The position numbers and the translations under genes are program-made. Of a stretch of DNA of 64,000 nt, positions 42,354 to 50,778 are shown piece after piece. The stretch covers positions 1 to 64,000 of the forward strand of contig JBFWQA010000002.1 in assembly GCA_050249695.1 (NCBI GenBank). Reading direction: 5' to 3'. The notes beneath the pieces are model-generated. The model was not told where the DNA came from and ran no database searches. It worked only from the letters and a program-made list of their open reading frames with translations. Source of the stretch: JACKJP01 sp050249695. GTDB lineage: Bacteria; Pseudomonadota; Alphaproteobacteria; Rhizobiales; Tepidamorphaceae. Numbering within the stretch: position 1 is the first letter of the stretch; every line of letters starts with the position of its first letter.

Positions 42354-44012
42354 TTATTCAGCGGGCTGCAGACGAACGCCGGCCTCGGCGGGGTCGGCTT
42401 CCGCCGCTTCCCCGTGCCGCGCGGTCATCCACAAATTGTAGGCCATGATCAGGGCGCCGATCAGGAACAATGCGCCGCCGAGAGCCCGGATGAGGTAGAA
42501 GGGATGCATCGCTTCCACCGTCTCGATGAAGGAATATTCCAGGAAGCCGAGGGCCGTGTAGGACCGCCACATCAGACCCTGGAGGATACCCGACACCCAC
42601 ATCGCCGAGATGTAGAGGACGATGCCGATGGTGGCCGTCCAGAAGTGCCAGTTGACCAGCTTCAGCGAGTACAGGCCCTTGCGGTTCCACAGCCAGGGAA
42701 CGAGGCAATAAAGCGCGCCGAAGGAGACGAAGCCGACCCAGCCAAGCGCACCTGAATGCACGTGTCCGATCGTCCAGTCGGTGTAGTGACTGAGCGAATT
42801 GACAGCGCGGATCGACATCAGCGGGCCTTCGAATGTCGACATGCCGTAGAAGGCAACCGAGACCACCAGCATGCGCAGGACCGGGTCGGTGCGCAGCTTG
42901 TCCCAGGCGCCCGACAGCGTCATCAGGCCGTTGATCATGCCGCCCCACGAGGGCATCCAGAGCATGATCGAAAAGGTCATGCCGAGGGTCTGCGCCCATT
43001 GCGGGGTCGCGGTGTAGTGCAGGTGATGGGGACCGGCCCAGATATAAAGGAAAATCAGCGACCAGAAATGGACGATCGAGAGCCGGTACGAATAGACCGG
43101 ACGATCGGCGCGCTTGGGCACGAAATAATACATGATGGCGAGGAAACCCGCGGTCAGGAAGAAGCCGACCGCGTTGTGGCCGTACCACCACTGCGTCATC
43201 GCATCCTGCATGCCCGACCAGACGATGTAGCTCTTGGTCCCGAACAGCGAAACCGGAACGGTCGCGTTGTTGACCAGATGCAGCATCGCGATCGTCACGA
43301 TGAATGCGAGATAGAACCAGTTCGCGACATAGATGTGCGGCTCCTTGCGCTTCCAGAGCGTTGCCAGGAAAACCAGCAGATAGACGACCCAGACGATGGT
43401 CAGCCAAAGATCGGCGTACCATTCCGGTTCTGCGTATTCCTTGCTCTGCGTCACGCCGAGCAGATAGCCCGTGCCCGCGATCAGGATGAAGAAGTTGTAG
43501 CCCCAGACGACGAACCAGCTTCCCAGTTCGCCGGCGATGCGCGTGCGGGATGTGCGCTGCACGACATAGAGCGATGTTGCGAGCAGCACATTGCCGCCGA
43601 ATGCGAAGATGACCGCTGACGTGTGCAGCGGACGAAGGCGGCCGAAGGTCGTCCATGGCAGATCGAAATTCAACGCCGGATAGGCAAGCTGCAGCGCGAT
43701 CACCAGCCCGACCAGAAAACCGGCCAGCCCCCAGAAGACGGCGAAGAACGTCGCCAGCTTCACCGGGCCGAGCTGATAGTTCGGCTTGCCGTTGATCTCC
43801 TGGGGTATCGCCTCGCCGCGCTCGCTATAGCGCTTGATGAGGAAGAATGCCGCGGCGCCGGATGCCAGCGTCGCGAGCGCTGCGTGGAATGCCATCGCCT
43901 GATCCTCGGCTTTCGCCAATACGATCAGGCACAGAAGGGCCGCGGCGCTCATCGCCGCGATCAGGCCGCCTTCGCCAATCGAAAGCGGCCGCCGTTGAAT
44001 TGCAGTTGCCAT
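42354..44012 (-). CDS. ccoN: cbb3-type cytochrome c oxidase catalytic subunit CcoN/FixN
   Basis: A 552-residue heme-copper oxidase subunit I of the cbb3 class with about 14 helices. Heme and copper ligands are visible: the RPLHTSAVIFAFGGN region, QWWYGHNAVGF (Cu ligand His and the cross-linked Tyr region), AGPHHLHYTATP, and the two heme His in TDWTIGHVHSGALGW. It reduces O2 with high affinity under microaerobic conditions. The ATG follows a long leader that carries a perfect FNR/FixK site 115 bp upstream. Confidence 0.97.
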   Translation of the reverse strand: MATAIQRRPLSIGEGGLIAAMSAAALLCLIVLAKAEDQAMAFHAALATLASGAAAFFLIKRYSERGEAIPQEINGKPNYQLGPVKLATFFAVFWGLAGFLVGLVIALQLAYPALNFDLPWTTFGRLRPLHTSAVIFAFGGNVLLATSLYVVQRTSRTRIAGELGSWFVVWGYNFFILIAGTGYLLGVTQSKEYAEPEWYADLWLTIVWVVYLLVFLATLWKRKEPHIYVANWFYLAFIVTIAMLHLVNNATVPVSLFGTKSYIVWSGMQDAMTQWWYGHNAVGFFLTAGFLAIMYYFVPKRADRPVYSYRLSIVHFWSLIFLYIWAGPHHLHYTATPQWAQTLGMTFSIMLWMPSWGGMINGLMTLSGAWDKLRTDPVLRMLVVSVAFYGMSTFEGPLMSIRAVNSLSHYTDWTIGHVHSGALGWVGFVSFGALYCLVPWLWNRKGLYSLKLVNWHFWTATIGIVLYISAMWVSGILQGLMWRSYTALGFLEYSFIETVEAMHPFYLIRALGGALFLIGALIMAYNLWMTARHGEAAEADPAEAGVRLQPAE

Positions 44013-44126
44013 TTTTCTACCCGTTTCCCCGTGACCGGATGGGTCTTTCCCAAGCGAACTGCGATACGAGAACTCCCCGACCGCCGACGCTAAAGACAAG
44101 ACATGGCGGATTGGCCCCGGGCGGCA

Positions 44127-44140
44127 TTGATATTGATCAA
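44127..44140 (-). promoter_or_regulatory. FNR/FixK box upstream of ccoN
   Basis: TTGAT-ATTG-ATCAA matches the FNR/FixK consensus (TTGAT-N4-ATCAA) exactly. It lies 115 bp before the ccoN start and should activate the ccoNOQPGHIS transcript at low oxygen. Confidence 0.85.
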
Positions 44141-44225
44141 GCGTCCGAACGGGCGCGCCGTCGCCCCGCGGCTTCCGACTGCTGCAAAACGCCGCATCGA
44201 GCGGAATCACGCCACCTGGCGAATT

Positions 44226-45266
44226 CTAGAGTCGTCTCAGGAGCCAGGGCAAGCTGAAGGATATCGCTAGAAACCGCAGAATGTGATGCAGGCCGACATA
44301 GGCCGGATCGAGGTGCATGACGGTCGCAAGCGCGATCATCGCGTCCAGACCGCCCGGCGCGAAGGCGAGAAGGGGCAGGATGAAATCCATGCCCGTCACG
44401 GCGCTGACGACCAGCGCGCCCGCTGCGGCGACAAGCGTCGCGACCGCGAATGTGGCAACGCCGAGGCCCAGCGTGCCGACGAGAACGCGACGCGACAGGC
44501 TGGCGAATCGCGCCCCGACCACAGTGCCGAGGCAGAGCAGCGCCGCATTCGTCGCCAGCGGCGGGACGGCCGCATGCGTCGCCGACAAGCCATGAAGGAT
44601 GGCGCTGACGACCAGCGCCCCGACGATCCAGCCGCCCGGAACCCTCAGACGCGCCGCGGCAAATCCGGCCGCGGCGCACGCGGCGACCAGAACGAGCAGG
44701 TCGAGATCAAGGAAGGGCGCGGGTGGCCGCGACGGCATGCCCGGCAGAACGATCATCGGCAGAAAGAGGACCAGTATGACGATCCGGAGTGTCTGGACGC
44801 CGGCGACCCGCTGGATATCGGCGCCACGCTCGATGGCGGTCGCCGTGATCACGGACAAGGCGCCCGGAAGGGCGCTGAGGATCGCCGTATCGCGGTCCCA
44901 GCCGAACCGGCGCAGGAAGCGATAGGAGATCCAGCTGCCGAGGGGAAAGGTGATGAAAAGCACCGCGAGCGACAGCGGCCATTTGTGAATCTGTCCCAGC
45001 GCCTCGGGCGTGACACCGGCCCCGCCCGATGCCCCCAACAGAACGAAGGCGAGCGGCATCAGCGCCAGTGGCCCCTCCACCGGCCAGGAGAGAATCGAGG
45101 CCGCCGCGACAGAGATCAGCGGGCCCGTCACCCAGGGCAAGGGCAATCCGGCCAGACTAGCGGCGATACCGCCGGCAATACCGATCGCAAGCGCGAGACC
45201 CTGCCGGCCGAGTGCTGCCAGACGATGCGTGGGACCGGGATCGCCCGGACTTGAAGCGGAATCCAT
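44226..45266 (-). CDS. AbrB-type membrane protein (COG3180)
   Basis: A 346-residue integral membrane protein with about ten helices, made of two repeated halves of the AbrB/putative ammonia monooxygenase-like family. Conserved pieces are LPLPWVTGPLISVA, LLGASGGAGVTPEA and SALPGALSVITATAIERGAD in the first half, with RVPGGWIVGALV and FAPGGLDAMIALA in the second. Function is unproven; members are proposed transporters. I use the ATG at 45266, because the longer frame would run through the FNR box and into hemN. It is divergent from hemN. Confidence 0.85.
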   Translation of the reverse strand: MDSASSPGDPGPTHRLAALGRQGLALAIGIAGGIAASLAGLPLPWVTGPLISVAAASILSWPVEGPLALMPLAFVLLGASGGAGVTPEALGQIHKWPLSLAVLFITFPLGSWISYRFLRRFGWDRDTAILSALPGALSVITATAIERGADIQRVAGVQTLRIVILVLFLPMIVLPGMPSRPPAPFLDLDLLVLVAACAAAGFAAARLRVPGGWIVGALVVSAILHGLSATHAAVPPLATNAALLCLGTVVGARFASLSRRVLVGTLGLGVATFAVATLVAAAGALVVSAVTGMDFILPLLAFAPGGLDAMIALATVMHLDPAYVGLHHILRFLAISFSLPWLLRRL

Positions 45267-45314
45267 TGCCACTCTTTGCCACAGGGCAGGCGCCGCGTCA
45301 TCGGCCTCCGGGAC

Positions 45315-45328
45315 TTGATCGGCATCAA
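45315..45328 (+). promoter_or_regulatory. FNR/FixK box upstream of hemN
   Basis: TTGAT-CGGC-ATCAA is a second perfect FNR/FixK site. It is centred 33 bp before the hemN GTG start, in the 88-bp gap shared with the divergent AbrB-type gene, and should activate hemN under low oxygen. Because the gap is short, the site may also affect the divergent gene. Confidence 0.85.
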
Positions 45329-45354
45329 AGCGCGGCGGTCTGCGAGGACGCATT

Positions 45355-46710
45355 GTGGATTTCATGAACAGCAAGATCCAACTCGCCGAAAGCCAGACGC
45401 CACGCTACACATCCTACCCGACGGCGCCGCACTTCTCGGCGGATATCGACGCGCGGACGCATGCGTCCTGGCTTGAGGCTGCTCCGGCCGATGAAGCGGT
45501 GTCGCTCTATTTCCACGTGCCCTTCTGCCGCACGCTCTGTCACTATTGCGGCTGCCACACGAAGGCGGTGCGCAAGCAGGAGCCGGTGGACGCCTATGCG
45601 CGCAGGATCGATCGCGAAATCGAGCTGGTCGCGGCGCGCCTTGGGGGGAGCCGCCCGGTTTCGCACATACACTGGGGCGGCGGGACGCCGACGATCGTGG
45701 GCGCCGAGGGGCTGCGACGGATCGTCGATACGGTGCATCGCCTGCTCGCGCCCACAGGGTCGTGCGAACATGCGATCGAACTCGATCCGCGATATGTTTC
45801 CGGCGCGCTCGCCCGCGAGATCGCCGCATGCGGCGTCAACCGCGTCAGCCTCGGGGTGCAGGATTTCAATCCCCGCGTACAGGCCGCCATCGGGCGAATA
45901 CAGCCCTATGATCTCGTTGTCGCCGTCGTCGAACGGTTACGCCGCGCCGGCATCGAACGGCTCAACTTCGATCTGATGTACGGGCTGCCCGCGCAAACGA
46001 TGGCCGACCTCATGGCGACGATCGAACGGACGATCGCGCTGCGCCCCTCACGCGTCGCGCTGTTCGGCTACGCGCACGTGCCCTGGTTCCGCAGGAACCA
46101 GCAGCTGATCGACGAGAGCCTGCTGCCCGACACCCGGACGCGGCTTGAACAGGCGGAAGTCGCCGCGGAAACGCTGGAAGCGGCCGGCTACGTTCCCGTC
46201 GGGCTTGATCATTTCGCCTTGCCGGACGATCCGCTGGCGATTGCCGCGACCGAGCGTACGCTGCGCCGGAATTTTCAGGGCTATACGACCGACAGCGCGC
46301 AAACCCTCGTCGGGATAGGCGCTTCCTCCATCAGCCAGTTCCGGGAGGGCTACACGCAGAACGATCCGGCGACCGCATTGTGGTCGCGGGCGATCGACAG
46401 CGGGACATTCGCCACCCGGCGCGGATACGCACTCACGCAGGAGGACCGCGTTCGACGCGCGATCATCGAGCAGCTGATGTGCACGCTGGAGGCCGATCCT
46501 TCGGCGATCGCACGGGCGCATGGCGTCGATCCCGCTACCCTGCAGGCGTCGCGAGAGCGGCTCAGGCCACTGGTCGACGAGGGCTATGTCGACCTCGACG
46601 GCGATACCGTACGGATTGCCTCGCACGCGCGGCATCTGATGCGGCTGGTCGCGGTCGCCTTCGACAGTTTCCACAAGGACGAGCCGAAGCGGCACGCCCG
46701 ATCGGTGTGA
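45355..46710 (+). CDS. hemN: Oxygen-independent coproporphyrinogen III oxidase
   Basis: A 451-residue radical-SAM enzyme that decarboxylates coproporphyrinogen III to protoporphyrinogen IX without O2. The [4Fe-4S] motif CRTLCHYCGC lies near residue 62; YTSYPTAPHFS, HWGGGTPT and the long HemN C-terminal domain follow (FQGYTTDSAQTLVGIGASSIS). It starts at GTG, or at an ATG three codons on. Together with hemA and the oxidase cluster it forms a low-oxygen heme supply set under FixK/FNR. Confidence 0.95.
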   Translation: MDFMNSKIQLAESQTPRYTSYPTAPHFSADIDARTHASWLEAAPADEAVSLYFHVPFCRTLCHYCGCHTKAVRKQEPVDAYARRIDREIELVAARLGGSRPVSHIHWGGGTPTIVGAEGLRRIVDTVHRLLAPTGSCEHAIELDPRYVSGALAREIAACGVNRVSLGVQDFNPRVQAAIGRIQPYDLVVAVVERLRRAGIERLNFDLMYGLPAQTMADLMATIERTIALRPSRVALFGYAHVPWFRRNQQLIDESLLPDTRTRLEQAEVAAETLEAAGYVPVGLDHFALPDDPLAIAATERTLRRNFQGYTTDSAQTLVGIGASSISQFREGYTQNDPATALWSRAIDSGTFATRRGYALTQEDRVRRAIIEQLMCTLEADPSAIARAHGVDPATLQASRERLRPLVDEGYVDLDGDTVRIASHARHLMRLVAVAFDSFHKDEPKRHARSV

Positions 46711-46756
46711 AGCGGCACCGGTGCCGCCGGTTGCGCTTCGGATTTGCCCTGATTCC

Positions 46757-46791
46757 AAAAAAAGTGGCCGCATTCCCGAAGGAATGCGGCC
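46757..46791 (-). terminator. Strong intrinsic terminator for the FixK/FNR-like gene
   Basis: GGCCGCATTCC and GGAATGCGGCC form a perfect 11-bp stem around a four-base loop. On the minus strand it is followed by ACTTTTTTT. It ends the regulator's transcript and also lies 50 bp after hemN on the other strand. Confidence 0.85.
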
Positions 46792-46856
46792 AGTTGGCAA
46801 GAGGAGGGATCCGGCTCCTCACCGGAATTCGGCCGCGCGGGCCGGCAACGAGCCCC

Positions 46857-47504
46857 CTACTCGTCACCGGTCAGCGCGGTGATCGCGGACATGTCCCCGA
46901 TCAAAATCAAATCCTGGCGTTCCATGGCGATGACGCCGCGACGGCGCAGGTCCGAAAAGGACCGGCTTACCGTTTCGATCGTCAGGCCGAGATAGTCGGC
47001 GATTTCCTGCCGTGTCATGGACAGACGGATGCGCGCCTGTCCTTCCTCGACGCGGCCGGCCAGTTCGGCCAGGAAAGTTGCCAGGCGCTCCATGGCGGAC
47101 TTGCGCCCGAGCAGCACCATGTGGGCATGCATGGCGGAAAGCTTCTCGACCAGATGTCCGGCGAGAACCTGCTGAAAGCCCCCGGCACCGCTGCACGCAT
47201 CGCGATCGTAGGCCGCGACACGGCTGGGGCGAAGAACTTCGGCCGTGCAATCGTATTCGGCGGCGGAGGTCAGACCGAAATAGTCGCCGGGCGACAGCAG
47301 CGCGACGATCTGGCGGCGACCGTCCGGCAACAGCCGGTAGAGCATCATCGCCCCTTCGACCAGCTTGAAATAGCGGCCAGCCGCATCGCCCTCATAGAAG
47401 ACCACATCGTGCTGCTCGGCGCGGAGAGACTGAATCTCGCAGCAATCGGACATGTCGCGCTGGGCGCGCATCGGCCGCAAATCGAGAACTGCCGCGTAGC
47501 TCAT
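46857..47504 (-). CDS. Crp/FNR-family regulator, FixK-like
   Basis: A 215-residue Crp/FNR-type protein. Residues about 25-115 are the cyclic-nucleotide-type beta barrel (EGDAAGRYFKLVEGAMMLYRLLPDGRRQIVALLSPGDYFGL). The winged helix holds RQEIADYLGLTIETVSRSFSDLRRRG, in which E-x-x-S-R is the residue set that recognises TTGAT. The N-terminus has only a CC pair and lacks the spaced cysteine cluster of O2-sensing FNR, so it looks FixK-like and should depend on FixJ. Two perfect target boxes lie nearby, before ccoN and hemN. A palindrome lies 83 bp upstream of its start. Confidence 0.88.
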   Translation of the reverse strand: MSYAAVLDLRPMRAQRDMSDCCEIQSLRAEQHDVVFYEGDAAGRYFKLVEGAMMLYRLLPDGRRQIVALLSPGDYFGLTSAAEYDCTAEVLRPSRVAAYDRDACSGAGGFQQVLAGHLVEKLSAMHAHMVLLGRKSAMERLATFLAELAGRVEEGQARIRLSMTRQEIADYLGLTIETVSRSFSDLRRRGVIAMERQDLILIGDMSAITALTGDE

Positions 47505-47586
47505 TTCCGTTCTCCCTCATGGTCGGCGGACGCGCCGGCATGAGGGAAACGCTACCGATGCAGGACGAGCGGCGAAATTCGGTTGG

Positions 47587-47608
47587 CTACGTAAGGTAGG
47601 TTACGTAG
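47587..47608 (-). promoter_or_regulatory. Perfect palindrome upstream of the FixK/FNR-like gene
   Basis: CTACGTAA and TTACGTAG are exact inverted copies with a six-base spacer, in the 209-bp gap between the MerR and FixK/FNR-like genes. It does not match the FNR box. It could be the target of FixJ or of another regulator, controlling the FixK/FNR-like gene. Confidence 0.55.
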
Positions 47609-47713
47609 GGACTATTGCGTAAGACGCTGCAGAGGAGCGCATGGGAAGCGCGCGGCGGGCAGATGCGCGGCGGGCGCAATTCGCGACGCCCACGATTGAG
47701 GGAACGGTCTGCT

Positions 47714-48124
47714 TCAACCGAGCGAGCGCAGCAACCGGTCCGCTTCCTGACGCTGGCTTTCCAGGGCTTCGGTAAGTTCGCTGATCTCGGTGAGTCGCGT
47801 TTGGAGCGCCTGGGCGAGGATCGCCGAACTCCTGCTTTCGCTGCCACTGGCAAGAAGGGCGGAAAGCAGTTCACCTATCTGGTCCACCGGCATGCCAACG
47901 GATCGGCAGACATGGATCACCGTCATCAGCCTACGCGATTCCGCTCCATAGTATCGGTGCCGTCCGCTCCGGCGCGGCGTCAGGAGGCCCTTTTCCTCGT
48001 AGAAGCGCAGCGTCCTGAGACTGACGCCGAAGCGTTCGGCCATTTCCGCAATGCCGATCTCTCTGTCTTGCCCATCATCGGATATCCAGTCCGACGGCAG
48101 CGGCGGCAGGTCCGCCTCTTTCAT
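47714..48124 (-). CDS. MerR-family transcriptional regulator
   Basis: A 136-residue MerR protein. GGAGAGGG lies five bases upstream of the chosen ATG. After 20 extra residues comes the winged helix IGIAEMAERFGVSLRTLRFYEEKGLLTPRRSGRHRYYG and a long dimerisation coiled coil (LAQALQTRLTEISELTEALESQRQEADRLLRSLG). No cysteines remain in the C-terminal part, so it is not a metal sensor of the classical kind. It is divergent from the solute-binding protein gene, with a dyad between them. Confidence 0.88.
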   Translation of the reverse strand: MKEADLPPLPSDWISDDGQDREIGIAEMAERFGVSLRTLRFYEEKGLLTPRRSGRHRYYGAESRRLMTVIHVCRSVGMPVDQIGELLSALLASGSESRSSAILAQALQTRLTEISELTEALESQRQEADRLLRSLG

Positions 48125-48242
48125 TTCCCTCTCCTTGCTTAGCCGGCTAATGATTTTGGCATCAAATGAAGCGGGACTTTCCCGCCCAGCCAAGCTTACG
48201 TTAGGAATTGTGGGGTCGGTTCCACCGCTTGAAAAGGAACCT

Positions 48243-48275
48243 GACGTTACAGCAGTCAAATGTAACTGTTACGTC
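48243..48275 (+). promoter_or_regulatory. Dyad between the MerR and solute-binding genes
   Basis: GACGTTACAG and CTGTTACGTC form a nine-of-ten inverted repeat separated by 13 bases, and GTTACA/TGTAAC form a second, nested perfect pair. Its size and position fit a MerR-type operator between divergent promoters. Confidence 0.5.
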
Positions 48276-48374
48276 TTGAGGGAGAAAGGCCGAAAATTCA
48301 TTCGATGGCCGGGCTGGCATGGCGCGCCGGTGAAGAGTATAAGACGCGCATCAGCGGACAGCCGACGGACGGGC

Positions 48375-49259
48375 ATGCCAGGAATGAGAGGCCGAAAGAT
48401 TTTTCGCTTCCTGGCGGTTTATCCCTATGTGTGCCTTGCGCTCTGTATAGCGACCGTGGGCGTTCTTCTCACCGCGGCTGCGGCAAGGGCGGCCGAACCG
48501 GTTATTCCCAATTTCGTCGACCCCGGGCGCTATGTCGTCAAACCGGATTTCGACCGGATACAGCAGATACGGTTCCTGACTGAGCTCGACGCGCCGCCCT
48601 TCAGCTATATCGGGCCGGACGGAGAGCTGACAGGTTTCAACGTCGATCTGGCGCGCGAGATTTGCCGCGTTCTGGACCTCCCCTGTACCATCCAGGGCTT
48701 CAAGTGGGAGTTGCTGGTGTCCGGCATCGAGGCCGGACGAGGCGATGCAATCATCGCGCAGATCGCCATCACCGAAGAAAGCCGGCGGCGATTCCTGTTC
48801 ACGGACCGCTATCTGGCGCGCCCGGGACGATTCGTCGGCACCGACCGGGTGACGATACCGGAAGCCACTCCCACCGCTCTCGGCGGCAAGGCGGTCGCGG
48901 TGGTTCAGGGAAGCGCACACGAGGCCTTCCTGCGCAACGTCTTTCCAGGCTCGGCGGCGATGCCCTATGCCGATATCACCGCCGCGCTGAAGGCGCTGAG
49001 GGACGGGAACGCCGATCTGGTTTTCGGGGATGCGCTTTCGCTCTCGCTCTGGCTCAACGGCAAGGCGTCCGACGGCTGCTGCCATTTCGTCGGCGGTCCG
49101 TTTACCGAGAGCCGCTATTTCGGAGAGGGGCTGGCGATCGCCGTCGCCCCGGAAAACGCCGCGCTTGCCGATGCGCTCAATCACGCGTTGGCGCGGGTCG
49201 GCGCATCGAATGAATTCCTGGAAATCTATCTGCGCTATTTCCCGATTTCGTTCTACTAG
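48375..49259 (+). CDS. Periplasmic solute-binding protein, family 3 type
   Basis: A 294-residue exported protein. A long signal peptide with an Arg-rich start (MPGMRGRKIFRF) ends near AAAARAAEP. The mature part follows the amino-acid-binding (SBP_bac_3) pattern: DAPPFSYIGPDGELTGFNVDLAREICRVL, then the hinge AQIAITEESRRRFLFTDRYL and GKAVAVVQGSAHEAFL. No permease or ATPase is nearby, so it may serve a distant transporter or a sensor. It has six to seven unusual extra N-terminal residues before the fold (PNFVDPGRYVV). An ATG nine bases later is also possible. Confidence 0.83.
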   Translation: MPGMRGRKIFRFLAVYPYVCLALCIATVGVLLTAAAARAAEPVIPNFVDPGRYVVKPDFDRIQQIRFLTELDAPPFSYIGPDGELTGFNVDLAREICRVLDLPCTIQGFKWELLVSGIEAGRGDAIIAQIAITEESRRRFLFTDRYLARPGRFVGTDRVTIPEATPTALGGKAVAVVQGSAHEAFLRNVFPGSAAMPYADITAALKALRDGNADLVFGDALSLSLWLNGKASDGCCHFVGGPFTESRYFGEGLAIAVAPENAALADALNHALARVGASNEFLEIYLRYFPISFY

Positions 49260-49267
49260 GATGCGCC

Positions 49268-50095
49268 TCAACCGCCTTCGGCGCGCGCGCCTTCAGGCTT
49301 TCCTTCTGGCCGGCCGGATCTGAAAGGCAGAAGCAGGCTCCAGACAAGATAGGTCGGCTTGTCGTCGGCATAGTCGTCCAGGCCGATTCGCATTCCTTCA
49401 TGCCCCGCGGACGGTTGCGGGACGTAGGTCGAAAAGATCCGGTCCCAAAACGACAGGTTGAAGCCGTAGTTGGAGTCCGTTTCGCCGCGGATCGCCGAAT
49501 GATGGACGCGATGCATGTCGGGGGTGACGATCAGCAGGCGCAGGATACGATCAAGTCCGAGCGGCAAGCGGGCATTGGCATGGTTGAATACCGCCGCACC
49601 GTTGAGGACCGCCTCGAATATGAAGACCGCGAGCGGCGGGGCGCCGACCAGGAAAATCACCGCCCCCTTCCACAACATCGACAGCAATATCTCGATGGGA
49701 TGAAAGCGCAGAGCGGTCGTCACGTCGAAATCGCGATCGGCATGATGAACCCGGTGCAGCCGCCAGAACACCGGAACCTTGTGGGAGGCGACGTGCTGGG
49801 CGTAGACCGCAAGATCGAGGATGACGAAAGATGCAATTCCGGCAAGCCATCCGGGAATGGCGATCAGATTGAAAAGGCCCCACCCGGAGTCCTGAGCGGC
49901 AATGGCAAAGCCGACCGCCGCAAGCGGGAAGATCAGGCGAACCGCCAGCGCATCGATGGCGACAATCGAGATATTTGTGAACCAGCGGCGGCCCTTCAGC
50001 GCCACAAGGGCGCGCCTCGGCTGCGCGAGTTCCCAGGCCGCCATGCCAAGGAATATGGCCGCGAAGATCAAGATGCGGATGACGGCCTCGCTCAT
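49268..50095 (-). CDS. Sterol desaturase / fatty acid hydroxylase family protein
   Basis: A 275-residue membrane di-iron protein. The eight-histidine set is split as AQHVASHKVPVFWRLHRVHHADRDFDVTTALRFHP and, further on, NHANARLP plus MHRVHHSAIRGETDSNYG. Helices lie at about residues 5-22, 40-65 and 75-100. Members hydroxylate or desaturate lipids with O2. The substrate is unknown. A GTG start four codons earlier is possible. It ends eight bp from the solute-binding gene on the opposite strand. Confidence 0.87.
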   Translation of the reverse strand: MSEAVIRILIFAAIFLGMAAWELAQPRRALVALKGRRWFTNISIVAIDALAVRLIFPLAAVGFAIAAQDSGWGLFNLIAIPGWLAGIASFVILDLAVYAQHVASHKVPVFWRLHRVHHADRDFDVTTALRFHPIEILLSMLWKGAVIFLVGAPPLAVFIFEAVLNGAAVFNHANARLPLGLDRILRLLIVTPDMHRVHHSAIRGETDSNYGFNLSFWDRIFSTYVPQPSAGHEGMRIGLDDYADDKPTYLVWSLLLPFRSGRPEGKPEGARAEGG

Positions 50096-50114
50096 CGCAC
50101 CCGCCACTGTCTCG

Positions 50115-50522
50115 TCAGGGTTTGCGGAACCGCGCCCGCGCCGCCCGTTCGATGGCCGCCACGGTCAGATTGTCTATGTCGAGACGATCACGGATGATCT
50201 GCAGAAGGCGCAGTTCCTCCTGCTCGACATGCAGGTCGGCGGCGGCGACTTCAACCGCGAGCGCATAGGCGGTATCGTGCCAGCGCTCGGGCAGGCTGCC
50301 GACGACAAGGTCGAGCACGGCATCAAGGCCCTCCTCGCCCAGCATGCCGCCGCACGCCTCGGCCACGGATACCAGCTTCTCGCGATCGAATTCCGAGAAT
50401 GCCGGCAGGTTCTGCACAACGGCGCCGATCCGCTTGAGTTCGCGGTCTGTCATGTCGCGATCGGCTGCGGCCATCGTCACCATGACGTAGATGAAGGCTT
50501 CCTGGATGCTGAGTTTCGTCAT
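50115..50522 (-). CDS. TerB-family protein
   Basis: A 135-residue helical protein of the TerB (tellurite resistance B-like) superfamily: SIQEAFIYVMVTMAAADRDMTDRELKRIG with a repeated pattern in YALAVEVAAADLHVEQEELRLLQIIRDRL. The acidic AAADR/AAADL segments form the metal-associated core. No other ter genes are nearby, and in this group such proteins are usually solitary. It precedes the sterol desaturase-like gene by 20 bp on the same strand. Confidence 0.85.
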   Translation of the reverse strand: MTKLSIQEAFIYVMVTMAAADRDMTDRELKRIGAVVQNLPAFSEFDREKLVSVAEACGGMLGEEGLDAVLDLVVGSLPERWHDTAYALAVEVAAADLHVEQEELRLLQIIRDRLDIDNLTVAAIERAARARFRKP

Positions 50523-50778
50523 GGCGGTCTTTTTCCTTGCCGGTTCATGCTGGCGCTGCTGATGCCGCAAGGCAAGCTATGTGCTGCCATCGTGTGCCGC
50601 AAGTATCTTGGACGCCGAGGCCGCCTGAAAGGGCGCGTCGGATTGACGCGACGGCGGCAGTTTCATCCGTCTGCCATCGAAACCCGTCGACCGCGGCACC
50701 GCTTCCATCTCACCGCGAAAGGAACTAGTGTCCGCCCGCGCCGGGCAGGCGCGGAGGATTTCAGGAGTTGAACCCGGA

